Positions 18,976 to 29,410 of a stretch of 64,000 bases of DNA are shown here, in pieces. Positions within the stretch are counted from its first letter, which is position 1. Every line of letters starts with the position of its first letter. This stretch comes from Roseburia faecis (GTDB taxonomy: Bacteria; Bacillota; Clostridia; Lachnospirales; Lachnospiraceae): NCBI RefSeq assembly GCF_001406815.1, contig NZ_CVRR01000033.1, forward strand, positions 173,026-237,025, given 5' to 3'. A program made the position numbers and the translations under genes. Below the pieces are notes generated by a model. That model was not told the origin of the DNA. It made no database searches and saw only the letters and a list, made by a program, of their open reading frames with translations.

Positions 18976-20739
18976 ATGGAATTTAACGCAGTATATCATC
19001 AGGCGAGTGACAATTACTGTTATCCGCTGAATGAGGATGAGCTGATTATCAATATAAAAACGGGCTACGATGTAAAATCGGTATCCATTATACTCGGAGA
19101 TCCGTTTGCCGCGGGAATATTAGGCGGCGGGGAGCACTGGGATGGAAAAAAGGAGCCGATCATATATAAAAAGCGGTTAAAAAATCAGATCTGGTGGACC
19201 ACAACCGTGCGTCCGGAGTACAAGCGTCTGAAGTATTATTTTGAACTTCAGACAGGGGAGGAAAGCTGGTTTTATTTTGAAGACGGGTTTGTCAGCAGCG
19301 AACAGATGCATCTGGAGGGCAGAAGCCGTCAGTGCTTTGTTTTCCCGTGGATGAATCCCTGTGATGTACCGCGTACCCCGGCATGGGTCAATGATACCGT
19401 ATGGTATCAGATTTTCCCGGATCGTTTCTGCAACGGAGATCCTTCCAATGATCCTGAGAATGTGGTTTTGTGGAGAGAGCATGGAAGCGTGACCAATGAG
19501 GAATGTTTCGGAGGAGATCTGGCGGGGATTACAGACAAGCTGGATTATCTGCAGAATCTGGGAATCAACGGTCTGTATCTGACACCGATCAACGAAGCTC
19601 CGTCAAATCACAAATACGATACCACGGATTATACGAAGATTGATCCGCGTTTTGGCGATGAGGAAACCTTTAAACACCTTGTGAAGGAAGCACATAAGCG
19701 GGGCATCCGCGTAATGCTTGACGGTGTGTTCAATCATTCCGGATATTATTTCGCACCGTGGCAGGATGTGCTTGCAAAGGGACCAGAGTCGGAATATTAT
19801 GACTGGTTTATGATCAATGAATGGCCGTTTGATAAAAACGGGCAGGCGGCAAAGAAGAAACAGTATTATACATTTGCCTTTTATGATTCCATGCCAAAGA
19901 TCAATACAAACAATCCGAAAGTACGCAAATATTTTGTAGATATTTGTGCCAACTGGGTGGAAAATTACGGAATCGATGGAATCCGTCTGGATGTGGCAAA
20001 TGAAGTTTCCCACAGGTTCTGCAAAGAACTGCATGCGCGGGTCAAGGAGATCAACCCGGATATCTATATTCTCGGAGAAATCTGGCACAACGCGCTTCCG
20101 TGGCTGCGCGGAGATGAGTTTGATGCGGTAATGAATTATCCGCTTGGACAAAGTATCAAGGATTTCTGGATTGATAAGAGCCTGACGAATGAAGACTTTG
20201 AGTATACAATCAACCGCTGCTATACAAGCTATATGCAGCAGACCAATGATGTGCTGTTTAATCTGCTCGATTCGCATGATACCAAGCGGCTTCGCTCGGA
20301 TGTGAAGAATCTGGATGAATATTTTGCACAGATTGCTGTGCTTTTTGCAATGCCGGGAAGTCCGTGCATTTACTACGGAACAGAAATTGCCATGGAAGGA
20401 AGCTATGATCCGGACTGCCGCAGATGTATGCCGTGGTCGGATATTGAGGCCGGAAAGTATGCAGAGCGCAGCAGGATCATATCTACACTGATTCATCTGC
20501 GCCGGCAGGAACCGCTCTTAAAAAGCCGTAATTTTCATTTTCCGAATGATTATGCAGCGTACAGGCGTGTGATCCAGTTTCAGAAAGTGGATTTTCCGGA
20601 TTGTTATGTGGAAGTGCTGATTAACTGTTGTGAGGAAGATGTCGAGGTAGTGCCGCAGGGAGAAATTCTGCTTGAACGACATTACATAGATTCCACACTT
20701 TTGTCCAACGGTATTTTGATCCGCAGAATTCGAAAGTAA
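18976..20739 (+). CDS. Cytoplasmic GH13 alpha-glycosidase (neopullulanase/maltogenic amylase type)
   Basis: 587-aa glycoside hydrolase that should cleave alpha-1,4 (and possibly alpha-1,6) bonds in maltodextrins or cyclodextrins. The N-terminal ~120 residues look like a CBM34 domain, typical of GH13 subfamily 20. The catalytic barrel shows region I (DGVFNHSG), region II with nucleophile D339 (GIRLDVANE), region III with acid/base E368 (LGEIWHN) and region IV with D435 (LLDSHDTKR). There is no signal peptide, so it acts on imported oligosaccharides. It is 26 bp upstream of tgt. Confidence 0.93.
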   Translation: MEFNAVYHQASDNYCYPLNEDELIINIKTGYDVKSVSIILGDPFAAGILGGGEHWDGKKEPIIYKKRLKNQIWWTTTVRPEYKRLKYYFELQTGEESWFYFEDGFVSSEQMHLEGRSRQCFVFPWMNPCDVPRTPAWVNDTVWYQIFPDRFCNGDPSNDPENVVLWREHGSVTNEECFGGDLAGITDKLDYLQNLGINGLYLTPINEAPSNHKYDTTDYTKIDPRFGDEETFKHLVKEAHKRGIRVMLDGVFNHSGYYFAPWQDVLAKGPESEYYDWFMINEWPFDKNGQAAKKKQYYTFAFYDSMPKINTNNPKVRKYFVDICANWVENYGIDGIRLDVANEVSHRFCKELHARVKEINPDIYILGEIWHNALPWLRGDEFDAVMNYPLGQSIKDFWIDKSLTNEDFEYTINRCYTSYMQQTNDVLFNLLDSHDTKRLRSDVKNLDEYFAQIAVLFAMPGSPCIYYGTEIAMEGSYDPDCRRCMPWSDIEAGKYAERSRIISTLIHLRRQEPLLKSRNFHFPNDYAAYRRVIQFQKVDFPDCYVEVLINCCEEDVEVVPQGEILLERHYIDSTLLSNGILIRRIRK

Positions 20740-20765
20740 ATAAAAAGAAAGAGGAATAACAGAAA

Positions 20766-21914
20766 ATGGCTACATATGAGTTGTTAAAACAGGAAGGCAG
20801 TGCGAAACGTGCGGTGTTTCATACGGTGCACGGAGATATCCAGACGCCGGTGTTTATGAATGTGGGAACGGTGGCCGCAATCAAGGGTGCTGTTTCAACA
20901 ATGGATCTCAAAGAGATCAAATGTCAGGTGGAACTGTCCAATACCTATCATCTGCATGTGCGTCCAGGAGACAAGCTGATCAAAGAAATGGGCGGACTGC
21001 ATAAGTTTATGGTCTGGGATCGTCCGATTCTGACAGATTCCGGCGGATTTCAGGTGTTTTCCCTGGCAGGACTCCGGAAAATTAAGGAGGAGGGCGTATA
21101 TTTCCATTCCCATGTAGATGGCGCAAAGATCTTTATGGGACCGGAAGAGAGCATGCAGATCCAGTCAAACCTCGGATCGACGATTGCCATGGCATTTGAC
21201 GAGTGTCCATCGAGTGTGGCAGAGCGCAGATATGTCGAAGATTCTGTTGCGCGTACGGCCCGCTGGCTGGAGCGGTGCAAAAAAGAAATGCAGCGTCTGA
21301 ACAGTCTGGAAGATACGATTAATAAAGAGCAGCTGTTGTTTGGAATTAACCAGGGAGCAATTTTTTCAGATATCCGGACGGACCATGCAAAGAGAATTTC
21401 GGAACTGGATCTGGATGGGTATGCAATTGGCGGACTTGCAGTGGGAGAAACCCATGAACAGATGTATCAGATCATAGAGGAGACCGTTCCGTATCTTCCG
21501 AAAAACAAGCCGACGTATCTGATGGGCGTGGGAACACCTGCAAATATTCTCGAGGGGGTAGCGCGCGGAATCGATTTCTTTGACTGTGTATATCCGAGCA
21601 GAAACGGACGCCACGGACATGTATATACCAACGAAGGAAAGTTGAATCTGTTTAACCAGAAATACGAAAAAGACATGCGTCCGATTGAGGAGGGCTGCCA
21701 GTGTCCGGCATGCCGGCACTACAGCAGAGCCTATATCCGGCATCTGTTAAAAGCAAAGGAAATGCTTGGCATGCGCCTGTGTGTTCTTCATAACCTGTAT
21801 TTTTACAATACCATGATGGAAGAGATCCGGGATGCTCTCGATGCCGGAAATTTTGCTTCCTACAAAGAAGAAAAACTGTACCGGATGGGACAGTCAAGTA
21901 TAAAAAATGTCTAA
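20766..21914 (+). CDS. tgt: tRNA-guanine transglycosylase (queuine/preQ1)
   Basis: Exchanges guanine 34 for preQ1 in tRNAs with GUN anticodons; 382 aa. Characteristic segments are FMNVGTVAAIKGAV, the active-site aspartate region LTDSGGFQVFSLAGLRK, the second aspartate region VYPSRNGRHGH, and the zinc site CQCPACRHYSRAYIRHL. It is followed by yajC, the common tgt-yajC arrangement (queA is absent here). Confidence 0.97.
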   Translation: MATYELLKQEGSAKRAVFHTVHGDIQTPVFMNVGTVAAIKGAVSTMDLKEIKCQVELSNTYHLHVRPGDKLIKEMGGLHKFMVWDRPILTDSGGFQVFSLAGLRKIKEEGVYFHSHVDGAKIFMGPEESMQIQSNLGSTIAMAFDECPSSVAERRYVEDSVARTARWLERCKKEMQRLNSLEDTINKEQLLFGINQGAIFSDIRTDHAKRISELDLDGYAIGGLAVGETHEQMYQIIEETVPYLPKNKPTYLMGVGTPANILEGVARGIDFFDCVYPSRNGRHGHVYTNEGKLNLFNQKYEKDMRPIEEGCQCPACRHYSRAYIRHLLKAKEMLGMRLCVLHNLYFYNTMMEEIRDALDAGNFASYKEEKLYRMGQSSIKNV

Positions 21915-21992
21915 AAAAGCCAAAAAGGCTTGCCCAAAGAACGGAAGTTGTGTAGAATGGGTTTTAGTATTTGAATATAGGAGGAAACATTG

Positions 21993-22316
21993 ATGAGCGC
22001 AATTTTAGCAAATAGCAGCGCTTCCGCTTCCGGCGGAATGGGCATGTTTGGTATGATTATCTGGCTGGTAGTAATCTTCGGATTTATGTATTTTCTGATG
22101 ATTCGTCCACAGAAGAAGGAGCAGAAGAAAAAAGATCTGATGCTTTCCGAAGTAGCTGTGGGAGACACCGTTCTTACTACATCCGGTTTCTATGGAACAA
22201 TTATTGATATTGTAGATGATACCGTTATCGTAGAGTTCGGAAACAACAAAAACTGTCGTATTCCAATGCAGAAAGCTGCAATTGCAGACGTAGAAAAAGC
22301 AGAATCTGCATCATAA
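21993..22316 (+). CDS. yajC: Preprotein translocase subunit YajC
   Basis: 107-aa single-pass membrane protein of the SecDF-YajC complex. The N-terminus carries a Ser/Gly-rich stretch then one helix (MIIWLVVIFGFMYFLMI), followed by RPQKKEQKKK and the conserved C-terminal part VGDTVLTTSGFYGTI. I start at ATG 21993 (AGGAGG 8 bp upstream); a TTG directly before it is possible but too close to the SD. Confidence 0.95.
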   Translation: MSAILANSSASASGGMGMFGMIIWLVVIFGFMYFLMIRPQKKEQKKKDLMLSEVAVGDTVLTTSGFYGTIIDIVDDTVIVEFGNNKNCRIPMQKAAIADVEKAESAS

Positions 22317-22330
22317 AGAACATGAGAGAG

Positions 22331-22355
22331 GGTGTCGCATTTGCGGCACCTTTTT
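22331..22355 (+). terminator. Terminator after yajC
   Basis: GGTGTCGC, loop ATTT, GCGGCACC, then TTTTTG. Eight base pairs including one G:U. Confidence 0.85.
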
Positions 22356-22394
22356 GCATTTCTTTCTCAATTCAGAATAATAAAAAAGATCTAT

Positions 22395-22411
22395 TATAAT
22401 CTCAGATTATA
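22395..22411. promoter_or_regulatory. Palindrome upstream of leuB promoter
   Basis: TATAATCT-C-AGATTATA, perfect 8-bp arms around one base, 31 bp upstream of the leuB -35 box. Position and symmetry suit a dimeric activator or repressor site; the regulator is unknown. Confidence 0.5.
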
Positions 22412-22442
22412 TTATTTATGAAAAAGTAAAATGGATTTTTAG

Positions 22443-22471
22443 TTGAAAAGAAGGCCCTGTTGCTATATATT
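22443..22471 (+). promoter_or_regulatory. Promoter of leuB-ilvD-ilvB
   Basis: TTGAAA (22443-22448), 17-bp spacer, TATATT (22466-22471), 47 bp before the leuB ATG. The short leader leaves no room for a T-box, and I see no T-box motif. Confidence 0.75.
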
Positions 22472-22518
22472 AATAAGTAATAGACTTTGAAACAGCAGAG
22501 TAGAAAAGAGGAAAAGCA

Positions 22519-23619
22519 ATGGAATGTCAAATTGGTGTGATCTCGGGAGACGGTATTGGACCGGAGATCGTTACAGAGGCAAAAAAAGTATTAGACCAGA
22601 TTGGAAAAAAATATGGTCATTTATTTCATTATACGGATATCCTGATGGGGGGATGCTCGATTGATGCAACCGGAGTTCCTTTGACCGATGATGCGATTGC
22701 GGCAGCAAAAGCAAGTGATGCGGTACTGATGGGATCTATCGGAGGAAATACTTCCACATCCCCGTGGTATCAATTAGCACCGGAGCTTCGTCCGGAGGCA
22801 GGACTTTTAAAGCTGCGTAAATCGCTCAATCTGTTTGCAAACCTTCGCCCGGCATATTTATATGAAGAATTAAAGGCTGCATGTCCACTGCGTGATGATA
22901 TCATCGGAACAGGATTTGATATGATGATTATGCGTGAGCTGACAGGCGGTTTGTATTTCGGAGCGCGAAAGACAGAGGAAGTAGATGGCGTGACGACAGC
23001 AACCGATACACTTACCTACAATGAAAATGAGATCCGCAGAATTGCAAAGCGAGGTTTTGACATTGCAATGAAGCGCCGCAAAAAGGTAACTTCCGTGGAT
23101 AAGGCAAATGTTCTGGATTCTTCCCGGCTCTGGAGAAAAATCGTAGAAGAAGTTGCAAAAGATTATCCGGAAGTAACGTATGAGCATATGCTTGTCGATA
23201 ACTGTGCAATGCAGCTTGTGAAAGATCCAAAACAGTTTGACGTGATTCTGACGGAGAATATGTTTGGAGATATTTTATCCGATGAGGCTTCCATGGTGAC
23301 CGGTTCCATCGGTATGTTATCATCCGCAAGTTTGAATGATACCAAATTCGGTTTATATGAGCCGAGTGGTGGGTCTGCACCGGATATTGCCGGAAAAGGC
23401 ATTGCCAACCCGATTGCAACCATTTTAAGTGCAGCCATGATGCTTCGCTATACGTTTGATCTGGATAAAGAGGCTGATGCGATTGAGAATGCCGTGAAAC
23501 AGGTATTAAAAGAAGGATATCGTACCATTGATATCATGCCGCAGGCAGGAGAGAGCACAGAAGGGATCGAACAGGTTGGCACAGCAAAGATGGGCGACCT
23601 GATCGCAGAGAGAGTTTAA
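22519..23619 (+). CDS. leuB: 3-isopropylmalate dehydrogenase
   Basis: NAD-dependent oxidative decarboxylation of 3-isopropylmalate in leucine synthesis; 366 aa. The start is [20 protein letters not shown]. The Arg-rich substrate segment [30 protein letters not shown], and the metal/NAD region [20 protein letters not shown] are visible, with the NAD motif near [15 protein letters not shown]. It is first in an operon with ilvD and ilvB; leuA and leuCD are not in the window. Confidence 0.96.
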   Translation: MECQIGVISGDGIGPEIVTEAKKVLDQIGKKYGHLFHYTDILMGGCSIDATGVPLTDDAIAAAKASDAVLMGSIGGNTSTSPWYQLAPELRPEAGLLKLRKSLNLFANLRPAYLYEELKAACPLRDDIIGTGFDMMIMRELTGGLYFGARKTEEVDGVTTATDTLTYNENEIRRIAKRGFDIAMKRRKKVTSVDKANVLDSSRLWRKIVEEVAKDYPEVTYEHMLVDNCAMQLVKDPKQFDVILTENMFGDILSDEASMVTGSIGMLSSASLNDTKFGLYEPSGGSAPDIAGKGIANPIATILSAAMMLRYTFDLDKEADAIENAVKQVLKEGYRTIDIMPQAGESTEGIEQVGTAKMGDLIAERV

Positions 23620-23631
23620 GGAGAACATAAT

Positions 23632-25305
23632 ATGATAAGTGATAACGCAAGGAGCGGTATGCAGCAGGCTCCGGCGCGCAGTCTTTTCAATGCGCTCGGA
23701 TTTACCGCAGAAGAATTAAAAAAACCAATGGTCGGAATTGTAAGTTCCTACAATGAAATTGTTCCGGGCCATATGAATATTGATAAAATTGTAAACGCCG
23801 TAAAACTCGGCGTTGCGGAAGCAGGTGGCGTACCGGTTGTATTTCCGGCAATCGCGGTATGTGATGGTATTGCCATGGGACATGTCGGCATGAAATATTC
23901 TCTGGTTACCAGAGACCTGATTGCAGATTCCACGGAGTGTATGGCTATCGCCCATCAGTTTGATGCACTGGTTATGGTGCCAAACTGTGATAAGAATGTA
24001 CCGGGGCTTCTGATGGCAGCTGCCCGTCTGAATCTTCCGACCGTATTTGTATCCGGCGGACCGATGCTTGCCGGACATGTGCAGGGAAAGAAGAGAAGTC
24101 TTTCTTCCATGTTTGAGGCAGTCGGATCTTACGCAGCAGGAACCATGACAGAGGATGATGTGCTTGAATATGAGAATAAAGTCTGCCCGACCTGTGGGTC
24201 CTGCTCCGGCATGTATACCGCAAACTCTATGAACTGTCTGACCGAAGCTCTTGGTATGGGACTTCGCGGAAACGGAACGATTCCGGCTGTTTACTCGGAA
24301 CGTATCAAACTTGCAAAACATGCAGGTATGGCAGTTATGGATATGTTCCGCAAGAATATCTGTGCGCGTGATATTATTACAAAAGAGTCCATCTTAAATG
24401 CACTGACAGTAGATATGGCACTGGGATGTTCCACAAACTCCATGTTGCATCTGCCGGCGATCGCGCATGAGATCGGTTTTGATTTTGATATCAGCTTTGC
24501 AAACCCGATCAGCGAAAAGACACCAAACCTCTGCCATCTGGCACCGGCTGGTCCTACTTATATGGAGGATCTCAATGAAGCCGGCGGTGTATATGCAGTG
24601 ATGAAAGAACTGGCAGATATCGGTCTGTTACATACCGATTGTATGACCGTAACCGGAAAGACGATCGGAGAGAACATTGCAAACGCAGTGAACCGCAATC
24701 CGGAAGTCATCCGTCCGGTTGATCATCCATATTCCAAGACCGGTGGTCTGGCTGTTCTGAAAGGAAATCTGGCACCGGATGGTTCGGTGGTTAAGCGTTC
24801 TGCTGTTGTCGATGAGATGATGGTTCATGAAGGACCGGCAAGAGTCTTTGAGTGTGAGGAAGATGCTATCGCAGCGATCAAGGGCGGCAAGATTGTAGAG
24901 GGTGATGTCGTTGTCATCCGCTATGAGGGACCGAAGGGCGGACCTGGTATGAGAGAAATGTTAAATCCGACTTCTGCGATTGCCGGTATGGGGCTTGGCA
25001 GTTCCGTTGCCCTGATTACCGACGGACGTTTTTCCGGTGCATCCAGAGGCGCATCCATCGGACATGTTTCTCCGGAAGCAGCAGTTGGGGGACCGATTGC
25101 TCTGGTAGAAGAGGGCGATATCATAAAGATCAATATCCCGGAGATGACATTGAACGTAGATGTTTCGGATGAAGAGATGGCCGCACGACGTGCAAAATGG
25201 CAGCCGAGAGAGCCGAAGGTTACCACCGGATATCTTAAGAGATATTCTGCACTGGTTACTTCCGGAAACCGTGGAGCTGTCTTGGAAGTGCCAGAAGAGA
25301 AATAA
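23632..25305 (+). CDS. ilvD: Dihydroxy-acid dehydratase
   Basis: Fe-S enzyme that dehydrates dihydroxy-isovalerate and dihydroxy-methylvalerate in valine/isoleucine synthesis; 557 aa. Cluster cysteines lie in [19 protein letters not shown] and [18 protein letters not shown]. The C-terminal signature is [23 protein letters not shown]. It begins 12 bp after leuB. Confidence 0.98.
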   Translation: MISDNARSGMQQAPARSLFNALGFTAEELKKPMVGIVSSYNEIVPGHMNIDKIVNAVKLGVAEAGGVPVVFPAIAVCDGIAMGHVGMKYSLVTRDLIADSTECMAIAHQFDALVMVPNCDKNVPGLLMAAARLNLPTVFVSGGPMLAGHVQGKKRSLSSMFEAVGSYAAGTMTEDDVLEYENKVCPTCGSCSGMYTANSMNCLTEALGMGLRGNGTIPAVYSERIKLAKHAGMAVMDMFRKNICARDIITKESILNALTVDMALGCSTNSMLHLPAIAHEIGFDFDISFANPISEKTPNLCHLAPAGPTYMEDLNEAGGVYAVMKELADIGLLHTDCMTVTGKTIGENIANAVNRNPEVIRPVDHPYSKTGGLAVLKGNLAPDGSVVKRSAVVDEMMVHEGPARVFECEEDAIAAIKGGKIVEGDVVVIRYEGPKGGPGMREMLNPTSAIAGMGLGSSVALITDGRFSGASRGASIGHVSPEAAVGGPIALVEEGDIIKINIPEMTLNVDVSDEEMAARRAKWQPREPKVTTGYLKRYSALVTSGNRGAVLEVPEEK

Positions 25306-25323
25306 AGGATAGAGGGTTAGAAA

Positions 25324-27003
25324 ATGCAGTTGACAGGATCACAGGTGATTATAGAATGCCTGAAAGAACAGGGTGTAGATACCGTTTTCGGATATCCGGG
25401 CGGTGCAATCCTGAACGTTTATGATGAATTATACAAACATCCGGAAATCCGGCATGTACTTACATCGCATGAGCAGGGGGCTTCCCATGCAGCAGACGGA
25501 TATGCCAGAAGTACAGGAAAAGTCGGAGTCTGTATGGCAACAAGCGGACCGGGAGCCACCAATCTGGTGACCGGTATCGCAACTGCGTATATGGATTCCA
25601 TTCCGATCGTGGCAATCACTTGCAATGTTGGGGTATCACTCCTCGGAAAAGACAGTTTTCAGGAAATTGATATTGCTGGCATCACAACACCGATTACAAA
25701 ATACAGTTTTATTGTAAAAGATGTAACAAAACTTGCCGATACGATTCGCAGAGCTTTTTCCATTGCGCGGAAAGGACGTCCGGGCCCGGTTCTGGTAGAT
25801 ATCACCAAGGATGTGACTGCCAACAAAACAGAGTATATAAAGAAAGAGCCAAAAATGCCGCAGCCGGATTGTTCGGCATTCAATGAGGATGATTTAAAGA
25901 AAGCCATCCAGATGATTGAAAAGGCAAAGAAGCCGTACATATTTGTCGGAGGAGGAGCAATCCTTTCCGGAGCCAGTGAAGTATTAAAGACATTTGTAGA
26001 AAAAACAGATGCACCGGTCTGCGACACACTGATGGGAAAAGGTGCATATGATGGAACATCAGAAAACTATACCGGAATGCTTGGAATGCACGGAACAAAG
26101 ACGTCCAATCTCGGTGTCAGTGAATGTGATCTTCTGATCGCAGTTGGTGTTCGTTTTTCTGACCGTGTACTTGGAAATCCAAAGAAATTTGCAAAACAGG
26201 CAAAGATTCTGCAGATTGATATTGATCCAGTAGAAATCAATAAAAATATTATCGTAAATCACAGCATTATCGGGGATGTGGCAATCGTCCTCGGAAAGCT
26301 GAATGAAAAACTTGAGCAGCAGAAACATACCGAGTGGCTTTCCCATATTGCGGATTATCAGAAGATGTATCCTATGACCATTCCAAAGGAAGGGTTAAGT
26401 GGTCCGTTTATGATCGCAAAGATCTATGAGATGGCAAAAGATGCCATTATGGTCACGGAAGTCGGTCAGCATCAGATGTGGGCTGCACAGTATTTTAAAT
26501 ACAGTAAACCAAGAACCCTGCTGACATCCGGAGGTCTTGGTACGATGGGGTATGGTCTTGGCGCTGCAATTGGTGCACAGACTGCAAATCCGGATAAGCA
26601 GGTGATCAATATTGCGGGAGACGGATGTTTCCGCATGAATATGAATGAACTTGCAACAGCATCCAGACAAAAGCTTCCGTTGATTGAAGTGATTGTCAAT
26701 AACCATGTACTCGGAATGGTCCGCCAGTGGCAGACACTTTTCTATAAACAGCATTATTCCGCAACGGTTTTAGATGACGGTGTGGACTACGTAAAGATTG
26801 CAGAGGCGATGGGCGCAGCTGCCCGGCGTGTGACAACACAGGAAGAGTTTAACGCAGCTTTTCAGGAAGCATTGGAAAGTAAGACGCCGTTTGTAATTGA
26901 CGCAATTGTGGATTCGGATGACAAGGTATGGCCGATGGTTGCACCGGGGGCTCCGATCAATGAATGTTTCGATGGAAAAGATTTCGAGAGCAAGAATAAA
27001 TAA
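25324..27003 (+). CDS. ilvB: Acetolactate synthase, large (catalytic) subunit
   Basis: TPP-, FAD- and Mg-dependent enzyme that condenses pyruvate (with pyruvate or 2-ketobutyrate) at the head of branched-chain synthesis; 559 aa. The catalytic glutamate region is TSHEQGASHAADGYARSTG. The FAD/central domain follows, and the TPP motif is NIAGDGCFRMNMNELATASR. It is the biosynthetic type by sequence and operon. No ilvN regulatory subunit gene follows; serC starts 35 bp later, so the small subunit must be elsewhere or missing. Confidence 0.96.
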   Translation: MQLTGSQVIIECLKEQGVDTVFGYPGGAILNVYDELYKHPEIRHVLTSHEQGASHAADGYARSTGKVGVCMATSGPGATNLVTGIATAYMDSIPIVAITCNVGVSLLGKDSFQEIDIAGITTPITKYSFIVKDVTKLADTIRRAFSIARKGRPGPVLVDITKDVTANKTEYIKKEPKMPQPDCSAFNEDDLKKAIQMIEKAKKPYIFVGGGAILSGASEVLKTFVEKTDAPVCDTLMGKGAYDGTSENYTGMLGMHGTKTSNLGVSECDLLIAVGVRFSDRVLGNPKKFAKQAKILQIDIDPVEINKNIIVNHSIIGDVAIVLGKLNEKLEQQKHTEWLSHIADYQKMYPMTIPKEGLSGPFMIAKIYEMAKDAIMVTEVGQHQMWAAQYFKYSKPRTLLTSGGLGTMGYGLGAAIGAQTANPDKQVINIAGDGCFRMNMNELATASRQKLPLIEVIVNNHVLGMVRQWQTLFYKQHYSATVLDDGVDYVKIAEAMGAAARRVTTQEEFNAAFQEALESKTPFVIDAIVDSDDKVWPMVAPGAPINECFDGKDFESKNK

Positions 27004-27038
27004 GCAACAGCATAGTAAAATATAGGAGGAAGTTTGAA

Positions 27039-28121
27039 ATGAGCAGAGTATACAATTTCTCAGCAGGACCGGCAGTATTGCCGGAGGAGGTACTGCAGGA
27101 AGCAGCAGATGAAATGTTGGATTACAGAGGATGCGGCATGTCCGTTATGGAAATGAGCCACAGATCCAAAGTGTTCGATGACATCATCAAGGATGCAGAA
27201 AAAGATTTAAGAGAGCTGATGAACATTCCAGATAATTATAAGGTATTGTTCTTACAGGGTGGAGCATCCCAGCAGTTTGCAGCAGTTCCTATGAACCTGA
27301 TGAAGAATAAGAAAGCTGGATACATTGTCACAGGACAGTGGGCAAAGAAGGCTTATCAGGAAGCACAGATGTACGGAGAGGCAATTGAGCTTGCATCCTC
27401 TGCAGATCAGACATTCTCTTATATTCCGGATTGTTCCGATCTGGATATTCCGGATGATCTGGATTACGTTTATATCTGTGAGAACAACACCATTTACGGA
27501 ACCAAATACAAGAAGCTTCCAAACACAAAGGGAAAGACACTGGTAGCAGATGTATCTTCCTGCTTCTTATCTGAGCCTGTAGATGTGACAAAGTATGGCG
27601 TCATCTATGGTGGCGTACAGAAGAATATCGGACCGGCAGGTGTTGTAATCGTAATTGCACGGGAAGACCTGATTACAGATGATGTACTTCCTGGCACACC
27701 AACCATGCTCAAGTGGAAGACACAGGCAGACAAAGACAGCCTGTACAACACACCGCCATGCTACGGCATTTATATCTGCGGTAAAGTCTTTGAGTGGCTG
27801 AAAAAGATGGGCGGCTTAGAGGAAATGCAGAGACGCAACATTGAAAAAGCAAAGATCCTTTATGATTTCCTGGATGAGAGCAAACTGTTCAAGGGAACTG
27901 TCAGAAAAGAAGACCGTTCACTGATGAATGTACCGTTCGTAACCGGAGACAAAGATATGGATGCGAAATTCGTAAAAGAGGCAACTGAGGCTGGCTTCGT
28001 AAACCTGAAAGGACATCGTACCGTTGGCGGTATGCGTGCATCCATTTACAACGCAATGCCAAAAGAGGGCGTAGAAAAGCTTGTTGCGTTCATGAAGAAA
28101 TTTGAGAAGGAGAATGCATAA
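27039..28121 (+). CDS. serC: Phosphoserine aminotransferase
   Basis: PLP enzyme converting 3-phosphohydroxypyruvate to phosphoserine; 360 aa. It starts MSRVYNFSAGPAVLPEEVL. GCGMSVMEMSHRSKVFDDI is the family signature, and the PLP lysine lies in GVIYGGVQKNIGPAG. SD GGAGGAA is strong. It is followed almost directly by serA, giving two consecutive steps of the serine pathway. Confidence 0.98.
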   Translation: MSRVYNFSAGPAVLPEEVLQEAADEMLDYRGCGMSVMEMSHRSKVFDDIIKDAEKDLRELMNIPDNYKVLFLQGGASQQFAAVPMNLMKNKKAGYIVTGQWAKKAYQEAQMYGEAIELASSADQTFSYIPDCSDLDIPDDLDYVYICENNTIYGTKYKKLPNTKGKTLVADVSSCFLSEPVDVTKYGVIYGGVQKNIGPAGVVIVIAREDLITDDVLPGTPTMLKWKTQADKDSLYNTPPCYGIYICGKVFEWLKKMGGLEEMQRRNIEKAKILYDFLDESKLFKGTVRKEDRSLMNVPFVTGDKDMDAKFVKEATEAGFVNLKGHRTVGGMRASIYNAMPKEGVEKLVAFMKKFEKENA

Positions 28122-28122
28122 A

Positions 28123-29286
28123 ATGTTTAATTATACATGCTTAAATCCTATCGCTGGGGTAGGTCTGGATTTATTTTCTGATGATTACAAAAAAGTAGAC
28201 GATCTGGCAGGCGCTGATGCAGCACTTGTCCGCAGTGCGGCAATGCACGATCTGGATCTTCCGGATTCACTGCTTGCAGTTGCCCGTGCCGGTGCAGGTG
28301 TCAACAATATTCCGCTTGACAAATGTGCTGACAAAGGTATCGTTGTATTTAATACACCGGGTGCAAATGCCAATGGTGTAAAAGAACTTGTTTTTGCAGG
28401 AATGTTATATGCATCCCGCGATATTGTCGGTGGTATTGACTGGTGTCTGGCAAACCAGAACGATGATAACATTGCAAAAACTGCAGAGAAACAGAAGAAG
28501 AACTTTGCAGGAACAGAGATTTCCGGAAAGAAATTAGGTGTCATCGGACTTGGAGCCATCGGTGTGCTCGTAGCAAATGCCGCAACCCATATGGGTATGG
28601 AAGTATATGGATATGATCCATATATTTCTGTCAATGCTGCATGGAACTTATCCAGAAGCGTAAAGCATATCAGCAATGTAGAAGATATTTACAAAGAGTG
28701 CGATTACATTACGATCCATGTACCTCTTTTGGATTCTACCAGAAAGATGATTGATGCCAATGCGATCGCAATGATGAAGCCTACCGCAATTGTATTAAAC
28801 TTTGCAAGAGATCTGCTGGTAGACGAAGAGGCAATGGTTGATGCGCTGGCTGCAGGAAAGATTAAGAAATATGTTTCTGATTTCCCGAATACTACAACCG
28901 TTGGAGCAAAGGGATGTATTGTCACTCCACATCTTGGAGCATCTACAGCAGAGTCTGAAGACAACTGCGCAATTATGGCTGTCCGTGAGATTCGTGACTA
29001 CATGGAGAATGGTAATATTACCCATTCTGTCAATTATCCGGACTGCAACATGGGAGCATGTACCACAGCCGGACGTGTTGCAATTCTGCACAAGAATGTC
29101 AAGGGTATGATCGGCCAGTATACGACCGTTCTTGGAGAGGCAGATATCAATGTGTCAGATATGACAAATAAGGCAAAGGGTGACTATGCATATGCACTGA
29201 TCGATGTGGATTCCCAGATTACCGATGATGTGCTGAAAAAACTGCAGGCAATTGACGATGTATTGCGTGTACGCCTTGTAAAATAA
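28123..29286 (+). CDS. serA: D-3-phosphoglycerate dehydrogenase
   Basis: NAD-dependent first step of serine synthesis; 387 aa. The NAD-binding motif is LGVIGLGAIGVLVANAA; catalytic Arg, Glu and His fall in VLNFARDLLVDEEAM and VTPHLGASTAESEDN. A C-terminal ACT-like domain of about 70 residues follows (HKNVKGMIGQYTTVLGEADIN), likely for serine feedback. I start at ATG 28123, 1 bp after the serC stop with AAGGAG inside serC; the frame extends 7 codons upstream without support. Confidence 0.95.
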   Translation: MFNYTCLNPIAGVGLDLFSDDYKKVDDLAGADAALVRSAAMHDLDLPDSLLAVARAGAGVNNIPLDKCADKGIVVFNTPGANANGVKELVFAGMLYASRDIVGGIDWCLANQNDDNIAKTAEKQKKNFAGTEISGKKLGVIGLGAIGVLVANAATHMGMEVYGYDPYISVNAAWNLSRSVKHISNVEDIYKECDYITIHVPLLDSTRKMIDANAIAMMKPTAIVLNFARDLLVDEEAMVDALAAGKIKKYVSDFPNTTTVGAKGCIVTPHLGASTAESEDNCAIMAVREIRDYMENGNITHSVNYPDCNMGACTTAGRVAILHKNVKGMIGQYTTVLGEADINVSDMTNKAKGDYAYALIDVDSQITDDVLKKLQAIDDVLRVRLVK

Positions 29287-29310
29287 CAGAAAAGATAAGC
29301 ATTTTGCTGT

Positions 29311-29341
29311 ATGGCGGTTCGAAAGAACCGCCATATTTTTT
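29311..29341 (+). terminator. Terminator after serA
   Basis: ATGGCGGTTC, loop GAAA, GAACCGCCAT, then a run of T. A 10-bp perfect stem with a GNRA tetraloop. Confidence 0.92.
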
Positions 29342-29342
29342 C

Positions 29343-29371
29343 TTGTATAAACGTATTTTTTCCATTATACT
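29343..29371 (+). promoter_or_regulatory. Promoter of the DUF1015-mscS-M16C-era region
   Basis: TTGTAT (29343-29348), 17-bp spacer, TATACT (29366-29371), 39 bp before the DUF1015 ATG. Confidence 0.72.
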
Positions 29372-29410
29372 AGAAAGGTATAGAAACCAGCACAATTTAT
29401 GGAGGATAAT

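Noticed and set aside
22317..22518. Possible T-box leader before leuB
   Set aside because: About 200 bp is available, but the T-box consensus and the terminator/antiterminator pair are not seen, and a good promoter lies only 47 bp before the start.
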